Source of the DNA: CALIBK01 sp037444165
Lineage (GTDB): Bacteria; Desulfobacterota; BSN033; UBA1163
Assembly: GCA_037444165.1 (NCBI GenBank)
Contig: JBBIMX010000005.1
Coordinates: 1 to 64,000, forward strand
Length of the DNA stretch: 64,000 nucleotides
Reading direction: 5' to 3'
How positions within the stretch are numbered: the stretch's first letter is position 1; each line of letters begins with the position of its first letter. This document shows, in pieces, positions 33,548 to 40,832 of this stretch. A model generated the notes under the pieces. The model saw only the letters and a list, made by a program, of their open reading frames with translations, did not search any database and was not told where the DNA came from. Position numbers and translations under genes: made by a program.

Positions 33548-33692
33548 TTTTCCAGAGGTCTCCTTTAGAGACCTCTGAAAAAGTATTTAAAACGTATTTT
33601 TATAGACTGGGGAGGTGGTGTGGAGAGGCATTCGAAGGGTTTGGAACCCTACCTCCCCAGTCTTTCTATGACTTTTTCAGAGCTCTCCTTTA
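33548..33692 (+). repeat. Palindromic MITE-like element
   Basis: The region holds nested symmetry. Terminal inverted repeats 33568-33584 (GAGACCTCTGAAAAAGT) and 33671-33687 match at 16 of 17 positions and are flanked on both sides by CTTTA (33563-33567 and 33688-33692). Inside, AGACTGGGGAGGT (33604-33616) pairs perfectly with 33651-33663, and its loop contains AGGGTT/AACCCT. A further copy of the terminal motif lies at 33548-33562, so 33548-33567 and 33673-33692 are also direct repeats (18/20). No protein is encoded. It could be a miniature transposable element with a 5-bp target duplication, or a structured RNA/terminator. The rest of the gap (33476-33547) shows nothing. Confidence 0.75.
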
Positions 33693-33698
33693 ACCCTC

Positions 33699-33745
33699 TT
33701 GACAAAGATGAGGAATCTTGTTACCTGTATAGATAGCTAATCAGC
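33699..33745 (+). promoter_or_regulatory. Aminotransferase-operon promoter with HutC-type operator (site C)
   Basis: -35 TTGACA (33699-33704), 17-bp spacer, weak -10 TACCTG (33722-33727) preceded by a TG at 33719-33721. The operator at 33723-33745 reads ACCTGTATAGATAGCTAA then TCAGC. The core GTATAGAT differs from GTnTAnAC at one base. Fifteen of 23 positions are identical in sites A, B and C. Confidence 0.78.
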
Positions 33746-33768
33746 AATTTTATTTCAAGGAGGCGGAT

Positions 33769-34881
33769 ATGGTCGATTTGAAAAGGTTTTTGGTTCCCTG
33801 GATTGATCAGGTTACTCCCTACGGAACGGAAGATATTCTTCTGGCCTGGTCCAAACCAGAGCTCAAACGGATGATGGTTAATGAGAATCCCATCCCTCCC
33901 TCTGAAAAGGTGATTCGAGCCATTACAGAGGCGGCAAGGATGGGGAATCGCTATCCAGACAACGGTCCCCGGCTTCGAGCCAAAATCGCAAAGCGCTACG
34001 ACCTGAGCCCAGAGAATGTCTATCTCAGTCACGGTTCTTCGGAGATCATCGATATGGTCATGAGGCTTTTCATGACTCCTGGCGATGAGGTGCTCCTTCC
34101 CAACCCTACTTTCTCCCTCTATGGGATAAGAGCCAGGGCCGTAGGAGGGAAAGTGGTCGCTATCGATATGACGCCGGACCTTCAGTATGACGTCCCAGCC
34201 ATGCTCCGGGCAGTGACTCCAAGGACGAAAGTCATCATTGTTTGCACTCCGAACAATCCCACCGGAGATTTTATCTCGGATGAGGATTTACAGAAACTGG
34301 TCGATCTTGGAATTCCTACGCTGATCGATGAGGCCTATCTCGAATATCATCCAGAGCATGAATCCAAAGCCCCTTTGATTCGAAAATATAATCACGTCAT
34401 TGTGGCCCATACCTTTTCAAAGGCCTTTGGAATGGCCGGGATTCGATTTGGTTATGCCTTGGCGGATGAAACGATGATTCAATATTTTCGCAAGATGCAG
34501 ATCCCTTGGAATACAACCCTTCTTTCCATGGCGGCTGCGGAGGCGGCCCTCGATGAAGAGGAGGAGTTAAGAAAGAAGGCGGCTTATAATAATGCAGGAG
34601 TGGAGTATGTCGTAAAAGAGCTTTCTAAGATTCCGGGGCTAAGACCTTACTATTCTCATGGGAATTATGTTCTCATCGATGCGACCGATGCCGGAGTGAC
34701 CGGAAAGGAGGTCGTCGATTATGTGTTTGAAAAGGCAGGAGTGATCCTCAAAGCCTTCGCCCCTTTGAGAGGAAGAGAGGGATTCTTTCGAATCAGCTTA
34801 GGGACCCATGAAGAAAACTCGATCTGTGTTTCAGCCATAAAACGATTTTTCGAAAATCGAAAGAAGGAGAGAGAGGAATGA
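33769..34881 (+). CDS. HisC-like class I/II PLP-dependent aminotransferase
   Basis: Fold-type I aminotransferase related to histidinol-phosphate aminotransferase and threonine-phosphate decarboxylase, enzymes that act on phosphorylated amines. The 370-residue product has the cofactor signatures: NENPIPPSEKVIRAI near residue 38, VCTPNNPTGDF near residue 160, IDEAYLEY near residue 185, the PLP lysine Lys218 in HTFSKAFGMAGIRFGY, and the C-terminal FRISLGTHEEN with the substrate-carboxylate Arg. No other histidine genes are nearby. Its place upstream of alanine dehydrogenase and downstream of operator C suggests an amine:pyruvate-type role in catabolism rather than histidine synthesis. A good AAGGAGGCGGAT site precedes the ATG, and the 3' end overlaps the next gene by 4 bp. 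Confidence 0.88.
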   Translation: MVDLKRFLVPWIDQVTPYGTEDILLAWSKPELKRMMVNENPIPPSEKVIRAITEAARMGNRYPDNGPRLRAKIAKRYDLSPENVYLSHGSSEIIDMVMRLFMTPGDEVLLPNPTFSLYGIRARAVGGKVVAIDMTPDLQYDVPAMLRAVTPRTKVIIVCTPNNPTGDFISDEDLQKLVDLGIPTLIDEAYLEYHPEHESKAPLIRKYNHVIVAHTFSKAFGMAGIRFGYALADETMIQYFRKMQIPWNTTLLSMAAAEAALDEEEELRKKAAYNNAGVEYVVKELSKIPGLRPYYSHGNYVLIDATDAGVTGKEVVDYVFEKAGVILKAFAPLRGREGFFRISLGTHEENSICVSAIKRFFENRKKEREE

Positions 34882-36071
34882 AGAAGAGTCCTTTTGAAAA
34901 ACTGATGGAGACCCACCCCGGCGTGGAGATCTGGTGGGATTCTTCTCCGCTGATCTATGAAACCTGGATGGAGGGTTTTCTCAAGAAGGTTTCTTCCCAG
35001 AGGGTTGACGTATTAAGGGAACAGCTCAGGAGACTCTTCGATTCCGAGCATCCAGAAAGGGCCCTCTTTCGAGGGGTAACCACCAATCCCCCTCTCTCCC
35101 TGAATGTGATCAAGATGAGAGAACCCTTTGTTTCTGAGATCGTGGATCGGCTCATTGATGAAGATCCGAAGATAGAGCCGGAACCCCTTTTCTGGAGGAC
35201 GTATAAAGAGCTTGTCCGAAGGGGGGCAGAGATGTACCTTGGGGTATTTGAAGCCTCGAGATATCGATATGGATATCTTTCCGGACAGGTCGATCCTCGA
35301 AACCTACACCATAAAGAGAAGATGGTGGCTCAGGCTTTAGAACTGGCAAGTCTCAGTCCCAATGTGATGATCAAGGTCCCAGGGAGTCGGGAAGGTTATG
35401 AGGTAATCAAGATTCTTACCTCCAAAGGGATCTCCACCAATAATACACTCACCTTTATTCTTCCTCAACTCATTGCCTGTGCCAGGGCCGTCAAGGAAGG
35501 TGTGGAGATTGCGAAAAAGAATGGGGTCGACTTAACGAAGTGGCGATCTGTCATCACCCATATGACTGCCCGATATGGAGATCTGGGCACCCTTCGAAAA
35601 GAGGCTGACTCTCTGGGAATCGAGTTGACAGAGGGGGATGTTCGTTGGGCCGAGATCGCTATCTTCAAAAGGGCCTATCGTTTCCTGAAAGAGGGAGATT
35701 ATCCCAGCAAGATGCTCATCTGTTCGATGAGGATCAGCCCGGTGGTGGATGGGAGAAAGTACTGCTGGCATCTGGAGAAGCTGGCAGGAGGGGATATCGT
35801 TTTTACCTGTCCTCCTCCTTTTATTGAAGGCGTTTTTGAATCGCTGGATGGGATAGAGTTTCGTCCCCAGATCGAAGAGGAGGTTCCCAAGGAGGTCTTG
35901 GATAAACTCTTACGGATCCCCTATTTTGAACGGGCTTATCGAGAGGATGGGTATACCCCGGAAGAATTTAATTCCCATCCTGCCATGATGGCTACGGCCA
36001 ACGAGTTTTCTAAGGCCACCGAAGCCATGGTCGAATTTGTAGCCAAACGTCTGAGCTTAAGACGGAAATGA
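34878..36071 (+). CDS. Transaldolase-family protein
   Basis: TIM-barrel aldolase of the transaldolase family, which normally transfers a dihydroxyacetone unit through a Lys Schiff base. The 397-residue product is longer than E. coli TalB (317). Recognisable parts are the N-terminal Asp in EIWWDSSPL (residues 16-24), FRGVTTNPPLSLNVI near residue 57, GVFEASRYRYGYLSGQVDP near residue 118, Lys166 in VMIKVPGSREGYEVIKIL as the Schiff-base lysine, and STNNTLTFILPQLI. The C-terminal 100 residues are distinctive. It overlaps the aminotransferase gene by 4 bp and ends at the alanine dehydrogenase gene. Substrate is uncertain; ordinary pentose-phosphate transaldolase is the simplest alternative. Confidence 0.86.
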   Translation: MKKSPFEKLMETHPGVEIWWDSSPLIYETWMEGFLKKVSSQRVDVLREQLRRLFDSEHPERALFRGVTTNPPLSLNVIKMREPFVSEIVDRLIDEDPKIEPEPLFWRTYKELVRRGAEMYLGVFEASRYRYGYLSGQVDPRNLHHKEKMVAQALELASLSPNVMIKVPGSREGYEVIKILTSKGISTNNTLTFILPQLIACARAVKEGVEIAKKNGVDLTKWRSVITHMTARYGDLGTLRKEADSLGIELTEGDVRWAEIAIFKRAYRFLKEGDYPSKMLICSMRISPVVDGRKYCWHLEKLAGGDIVFTCPPPFIEGVFESLDGIEFRPQIEEEVPKEVLDKLLRIPYFERAYREDGYTPEEFNSHPAMMATANEFSKATEAMVEFVAKRLSLRRK

Positions 36072-36079
36072 GGGGAAAG

Positions 36080-37198
36080 ATGATCATCGGGATTCCAAAA
36101 GAGATCAAAACCGGAGAAAAGAGAGTGGCGATCACTCCCAGTGGAGTGGATGCCCTGGTTGCTCATCGCCACCGAGTCCTGATAGAGAGGGGTGCAGGGG
36201 AAGGAAGCGGATTTACGGATCAGGAATATCTCCAAGCAGGGGCTATCCTAATAGGAGAGGCAAAGGCGATCTGGGAAGAAGCGGAGATGATCGTTAAGGT
36301 GAAGGAGCCGATTGAATCAGAATATCCATTCTTAAAACCTGGACAGATCATATTTACCTATCTTCATCTGGCAGCCAACCCGGGTTTAACCCGTCAATTA
36401 TTGGATTCTGGGGTCATCGGGATTGGGTACGAAACGGTCCAAACTCGAGACGGTTCTCTTCCCCTGTTGAGGCCTATGAGCGAGATTGCAGGGAGGGCAT
36501 CCCTTCTGGCAGGTGGGATGTGCCTGGAGTCAAGACACGGTGGCAGAGGGGTTCTTATCTGTGGCGCCTCGGGTGTTCCTCCTGCCAAAGTCGTGATCCT
36601 TGGGGCAGGGGTAGTGGGAACGAATGCCTGTAAAGTGGCTGTGGGAATGGGGGCCCGTGTTTCTATCCTCGATATTTATCCCGAACGGCTGAGCTATATC
36701 CATGACATCACTCAAGGGCATGTGACCACATTCATCTCTAACCGAATGACCATAGGGGAAGAGATCATGGATGCAGACCTGGTGATTGGGGCTGTCCTTA
36801 TCCCTGGGGCTCAGGCACCGAAATTGGTCAGCCGCGAGATGTTGAGGAGGATGCGCCCAGGGTCAGCCGTTGTGGATGTTTCTGTGGATCAGGGAGGTTG
36901 TTTCGAGACTACCCGACCCACCACTCATGAGAATCCTATTTATATTGAAGAGGGGATTGTCCATTACTGTGTCACCAATATGCCTGGAATATATCCAAGA
37001 ACGGCTACGCTTGCCCTGACTCACGCCACGATCCCCTATATTCTCCAATTGGCAGAACAAGGTCTTGAAAAGGCCATGAAAGAAAATGAGGCTTTAAGAA
37101 GAGGGCTCAATCTCATTCACGGGGAGCTGGTGTGTGAAGGGGTGGCAAAAAGCTTAGGGTTTCCTTTAGCCCCTAATCCTTTCTCTCCGATTTCTTGA
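36080..37198 (+). CDS. ald: Alanine dehydrogenase
   Basis: Ald converts L-alanine + NAD+ to pyruvate + NH4+. In many amine-catabolic clusters it regenerates the pyruvate acceptor of an aminotransferase. ATG 36080 is preferred over ATG 36068. GAGGGG lies just upstream, and this start puts the catalytic Lys75 (IVKVKEP) and His96 (TYLHLAANPGLT) at their standard numbers. The product is 372 residues, the family length. KEIKTGEKRVAITP is at the N-terminus and the NAD motif VVILGAGVVGTNACKVA near residue 168. YNMPG-type HYCVTNMPGIYPRTAT is near residue 300. It is the last gene of the operator-C operon. Confidence 0.96.
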   Translation: MIIGIPKEIKTGEKRVAITPSGVDALVAHRHRVLIERGAGEGSGFTDQEYLQAGAILIGEAKAIWEEAEMIVKVKEPIESEYPFLKPGQIIFTYLHLAANPGLTRQLLDSGVIGIGYETVQTRDGSLPLLRPMSEIAGRASLLAGGMCLESRHGGRGVLICGASGVPPAKVVILGAGVVGTNACKVAVGMGARVSILDIYPERLSYIHDITQGHVTTFISNRMTIGEEIMDADLVIGAVLIPGAQAPKLVSREMLRRMRPGSAVVDVSVDQGGCFETTRPTTHENPIYIEEGIVHYCVTNMPGIYPRTATLALTHATIPYILQLAEQGLEKAMKENEALRRGLNLIHGELVCEGVAKSLGFPLAPNPFSPIS

Positions 37199-37280
37199 AA
37201 ATTCCTCCCTGATATGGTAAAGGCTCTTAGTTAAAGAAGAGGATTTCCCTCTATCCTTCCTTTCTGAGAGAGCTAACTCC

Positions 37281-37964
37281 TTGAACTTCAGAAGACTGAT
37301 CGTTGCCATTGACGGTCCCTCGGGTGCAGGAAAGAGCACCGTGGCCAAGGCCCTGGCTAAACGATTAGGCTATCAATATATCGATACTGGGGCCATGTAT
37401 CGAGCTGTGGCCTGGAAGGCAAAAAGGGCGTCTGTGGACATAGAAGATGAATCGGCCCTTACAGAACTGGCCTCCTCCCTCCATTTCACCTTTCTCTCGG
37501 AAGGAGAGAAGGTCCGTTTTTTCTGCGATCATGAGGAGATCACAGAGGCCATCCGGTCACCTGAAATCGGTCGTCTGGCCTCAGAGATTTCGAAGAAAAA
37601 GGGGGTGAGAGAAGCTCTGGTGGAGAAACAGAGAGAAATGGGCAAGGAAGGAGGGATGGTCTTTGAGGGAAGGGATATTGGGACCGTCGTTTTCCCGAAG
37701 GCGGATATTAAGTTTTACCTTCATGCAGACGCCGTAGAGAGGGGGAGAAGAAGATTTAAGGAACTTCTGGAAAAAGGAATGGACGTGGATTTTGAAGAGA
37801 CCTTGAAGGAGGTTATCGAGAGGGACCGAAATGATATGAATCGAGAAATCTCCCCCCTGAAGAAGGCAGAGGAGGCTATAGAAATTGATTCCACTCATCT
37901 CTCTATAGAAGAAGTGGTAGAAGAGATGTATCGTTTGATTTTAGAGAAGATAGGGAAAGAATGA
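37281..37964 (+). CDS. cmk: Cytidylate kinase
   Basis: Cmk phosphorylates CMP and dCMP with ATP. The 227-residue product starts at TTG 37281 (MNFRRLIVAIDGPSGAGKST), which gives the normal N-terminus; the P-loop GPSGAGKST is at residues 12-20. Other family marks are YQYIDTGAMYRAVAWKA near residue 31, the CMP-binding insert with TEAIRSPEIGRLASEISK, VFEGRDIGTVVFPKADIKFYLHAD near residue 131, and DRNDMNREISPLKKAEEAIEIDST. The ribosome-binding site is weak (GAGAGAG). It overlaps ispH by 4 bp in a cmk-ispH-rpsA arrangement found in many anaerobes and deltaproteobacteria. Confidence 0.96.
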   Translation: MNFRRLIVAIDGPSGAGKSTVAKALAKRLGYQYIDTGAMYRAVAWKAKRASVDIEDESALTELASSLHFTFLSEGEKVRFFCDHEEITEAIRSPEIGRLASEISKKKGVREALVEKQREMGKEGGMVFEGRDIGTVVFPKADIKFYLHADAVERGRRRFKELLEKGMDVDFEETLKEVIERDRNDMNREISPLKKAEEAIEIDSTHLSIEEVVEEMYRLILEKIGKE

Positions 37965-38803
37965 GACTGATCGTTGCGAGATTATCGGGCTTCTGTTTTG
38001 GGGTGGAGCGAGCGATGAAGATGGCTCTTCAGGCGGCCAAAAGATCTTCAAAGGATCTTTATACGTTAGGGCCATTGATTCATAATCCTCAAGTGGTCAC
38101 CTCCTTAGAAAGTTTCGGTATTCAACCAAAGGATCGGGTCGAGGAGATCCCACGAGGAACAGTCATCTTTCGTTCCCACGGGATTTCAAAAAAGGATTTA
38201 GAAAAAGTCAAAGAGAAGGGATTGAACATCATTGACGCCACCTGTCCGATTGTCAAGAAAGCCCATCATGCTGCGAAGTTTCTGGATCGGAATGGTTATC
38301 CTTTGGTCATTGTGGGAGACCCCAAACATCCTGAGGTCGAGGCTATCCGGAGTTATCTTCGTCAAGAGGCGATGGTGGTGGAGAGCCCGGAAGCCATTAC
38401 GAAGATAGGGAATTACAGAAAATTAGGGGTGATTGCCCAGACGACCCAAAATTTCGAGGTTTTTAAAAAGGTTGTAAAGGCATGTCTGGAAAAGGCCATG
38501 GAGGTGAGGGTGTTTAATACCCTCTGTCATGCGACAGCCCTTCGACAGAAAGAGGCCATCGAGATAGCCAGAAAGGTGGATTGTATGATTGTCGTCGGAG
38601 GGTATGAGAGTGGAAATACCCAACGATTGGTCCATATCTGCAGAGAGGTTCAACCCAAGACTTATCATATCGAGACACCCAAAGATCTGGATCCGGGTTG
38701 GTTTAAGAATATCAAAAAAGTAGGTTTGACCACAGGGGCCTCCACGCCTTCCTGGATCGTTCAGGAGGTGGAAAAAGAGATCCGACGGCGCCATCCTCAA
38801 TGA
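37961..38803 (+). CDS. ispH: 4-hydroxy-3-methylbut-2-enyl diphosphate reductase
   Basis: IspH (LytB) is the iron-sulfur enzyme making IPP and DMAPP in the last step of the non-mevalonate isoprenoid pathway. The 280-residue product has the three cluster cysteines in place: Cys12 in GFCFGVERAM, the second in DATCPIVKKAHHAA near residue 96, and the third in NTLCHATALRQ near residue 190. Substrate residues appear in THG-like FRSHGISKKDL and in VVGGYESGNTQRL. The C-terminal GLTTGASTPSWIVQEVE is the family end. ATG overlaps the cmk stop. Confidence 0.97.
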   Translation: MRLIVARLSGFCFGVERAMKMALQAAKRSSKDLYTLGPLIHNPQVVTSLESFGIQPKDRVEEIPRGTVIFRSHGISKKDLEKVKEKGLNIIDATCPIVKKAHHAAKFLDRNGYPLVIVGDPKHPEVEAIRSYLRQEAMVVESPEAITKIGNYRKLGVIAQTTQNFEVFKKVVKACLEKAMEVRVFNTLCHATALRQKEAIEIARKVDCMIVVGGYESGNTQRLVHICREVQPKTYHIETPKDLDPGWFKNIKKVGLTTGASTPSWIVQEVEKEIRRRHPQ

Positions 38804-38918
38804 AAGGCAGCCCTATTCCAATGTTTCCCTCCATAGGAAGGGATGAAAAAGGGACCCTCATCCATCATTGAAGGGTGTAAATATCTATGAGTGGGGGATT
38901 GCGGATTAAAAGAAATAT

Positions 38919-38947
38919 TTGTAATTTTTCAAAAGGTATGATATAAA
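38919..38947 (+). promoter_or_regulatory. Promoter of rpsA
   Basis: -35 TTGTAA (38919-38924), 17-bp spacer, -10 TATAAA (38942-38947) with extended TG at 38939-38940. The predicted leader is about 22 bases and contains AAAAAGGGGG as the ribosome-binding region. The rest of the 38804-38918 gap shows no further feature. Confidence 0.65.
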
Positions 38948-38976
38948 GTTTAAGTTTTAAAAAGGGGGTTTTTAGG

Positions 38977-40764
38977 ATGAAAGAAGATCTGATTTCCACA
39001 GGAGAAGAGGTCCAATCCACTCCCCCTGTGGAGGCCACAGAGCCAGCAGAAATTTCTGAGACCGAGGAGAAAGAGTCTCTTCAAACCCTTTATGATGGGA
39101 CTTTCAAAACCATCGAGGAAGGTCAGATCCTTAAGGGAACCGTGATCGAAATCACTCCTGAGTATGTGACCGTGGATGTGGGATATAAGTGTGAGGGGCA
39201 GATCCCCATTCAGGAATTTCAGAAGAGAAGGAAAGGATTGGACCTGAAGGTTGGGGATAGGATTGATGTCCTGGTGGAAAGAAAGGATACGGAAGAAGGG
39301 GTGATTCTTCTATCAAAAGAGAAAGCGGACAGGGCGAATATCTGGAAGGAGATCACCAAGTCTTTCAGGGATGGCACGGTCATGGAGGGGGAGGTTGTTT
39401 CCAAAGTCAAAGGTGGACTCTCTGTGGATTTAGGTGGCGTAAATGGCTTTCTGCCAGGTTCACAAATTGATCTCAGGCCGATTCGAAACTTGGATGAATG
39501 GGTTGGACAGAGAGTGAGATTTAAGGTCATTAAATTTAATCGAAAAAGAAACAACATTGTTCTTTCCCGCAGGCTCCTTCTTGAGGAGGAACGTAAGGTT
39601 CAAAGGGAAGAGACCCTGAAGAATTTAAAGGAAGGAGATCTTGTGGAAGGGACGGTCAAGAACCTGACCGACTACGGGGCTTTCATCGATATTGGAGGGG
39701 TGGACGGGCTTCTTCATATTACGGATATGAGCTGGGGACGGATCGCTCATCCCTCAGAGAAGCTCTCGGTTGGACAGCGAGTCAAGGTGAAAGTCCTTCG
39801 ATATGATCGAGAGAAGGAGAAAATCTCCCTGGGTCTAAAACAGGCTCAACCTGACCCATGGAATTCTGCCCTTGAAAAGTATCCTCCAGGAACTCGAGTG
39901 AAAGGAAAGGCGGTCAATATTACAGATTATGGCGTATTTGTGGAACTGGAAGAAGGGATCGAAGGGCTGGTTCATATCTCGGAGATGACCTGGAGTAAGA
40001 AGTACAAACATCCCTCTAAGATGGTTCAAATTGGGGATCGAGTCGAAGTGATGGTCCTCGATTGTGATCCTGTAAAACGACGGATCTCATTAGGAATGAA
40101 ACAGATCGAACCTAATCCCTGGACCCTTCTTGCCGAAAAGTATCCCGTTGGGACAAAGGTGGTGGGGAAGGTCAAAACGATTACCGATTTTGGAATCTTC
40201 ATCGGAATAGATGAAGAGATCGATGGACTGGTCCATGTCTCTGAAATGTCCTGGACGAAGAAGATCAAACACCCGAGTGAGCTATTCAAGAAGGGACAGG
40301 AAGTAGAGGCAGTCGTGTTAAATATTGATTCGAAGAATGAACGGTTCTCCCTGGGGATTAAACAGCTTACCCCTGATCCTTGGAAAGAGGTAGATAAACG
40401 GTATCGAAAAGGAGATATCGTAACGGGGAAGGTGACCAATGTGACGGATTTTGGCGTGTTTGTAGAACTGGAGGATGGGATCGAGGGATTGGTTCACGTC
40501 TCCGAGATGAGCCGGGAAAAGGTAGGGAAACCGTCCGATGTCGTGAAGGTTGGCGATACGGTCTCGGCTGTGATCATTCATGTCGATCCTCATGATCGAA
40601 GGATCGGGTTGAGCATGAAGGGGTATAAAGAGAAGATCGAGAAAGCGGAGGTTGAAAAATACATCTCCAATCAAGGGCCCACCGTTCATAGCTTGGGAGC
40701 ATTGATTCAGGAAGAGATCGAAAAGCGCGCAGAAGGCCTCTCTACCAAGAAGAAGGAAGGTTGA
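38977..40764 (+). CDS. rpsA: 30S ribosomal protein S1
   Basis: S1 helps the 30S subunit bind and unfold mRNA. The 595-residue product has an acidic N-terminal extension (residues 1-45, rich in Glu/Thr) followed by six S1/OB repeats. Repeats 3-6 are the most alike, each with a variant of TDYGAFIDIGG / VDGLLHITDMSW followed by HPSEKL...G and ISLGLKQ. Six domains and the overall length equal those of proteobacterial S1 rather than the four-domain Firmicute type. It follows ispH but has its own promoter. Confidence 0.96.
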   Translation: MKEDLISTGEEVQSTPPVEATEPAEISETEEKESLQTLYDGTFKTIEEGQILKGTVIEITPEYVTVDVGYKCEGQIPIQEFQKRRKGLDLKVGDRIDVLVERKDTEEGVILLSKEKADRANIWKEITKSFRDGTVMEGEVVSKVKGGLSVDLGGVNGFLPGSQIDLRPIRNLDEWVGQRVRFKVIKFNRKRNNIVLSRRLLLEEERKVQREETLKNLKEGDLVEGTVKNLTDYGAFIDIGGVDGLLHITDMSWGRIAHPSEKLSVGQRVKVKVLRYDREKEKISLGLKQAQPDPWNSALEKYPPGTRVKGKAVNITDYGVFVELEEGIEGLVHISEMTWSKKYKHPSKMVQIGDRVEVMVLDCDPVKRRISLGMKQIEPNPWTLLAEKYPVGTKVVGKVKTITDFGIFIGIDEEIDGLVHVSEMSWTKKIKHPSELFKKGQEVEAVVLNIDSKNERFSLGIKQLTPDPWKEVDKRYRKGDIVTGKVTNVTDFGVFVELEDGIEGLVHVSEMSREKVGKPSDVVKVGDTVSAVIIHVDPHDRRIGLSMKGYKEKIEKAEVEKYISNQGPTVHSLGALIQEEIEKRAEGLSTKKKEG

Positions 40765-40797
40765 TCGCATCCTTCCCCTCTCCTGAGCATCCTTCTA

Positions 40798-40826
40798 TTG
40801 ATTCCACTTCTATTGAGTGTTAATTT
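40798..40826 (+). promoter_or_regulatory. Promoter of the DHH-type gene, placed for a leaderless start
   Basis: -35 TTGATT (40798-40803), 17-bp spacer, -10 TAATTT (40821-40826). The start site would fall at about 40833, exactly at the ATG of the next gene, which has no Shine-Dalgarno. Confidence 0.55.
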
Positions 40827-40832
40827 TTATTC

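Noticed and set aside
33490..33693. Possible 67-residue coding region between gntR and the aminotransferase gene
   Set aside because: It runs across the nested inverted repeats, has no ribosome-binding site, and its codons are dictated by the palindromes; no protein family is recognisable.
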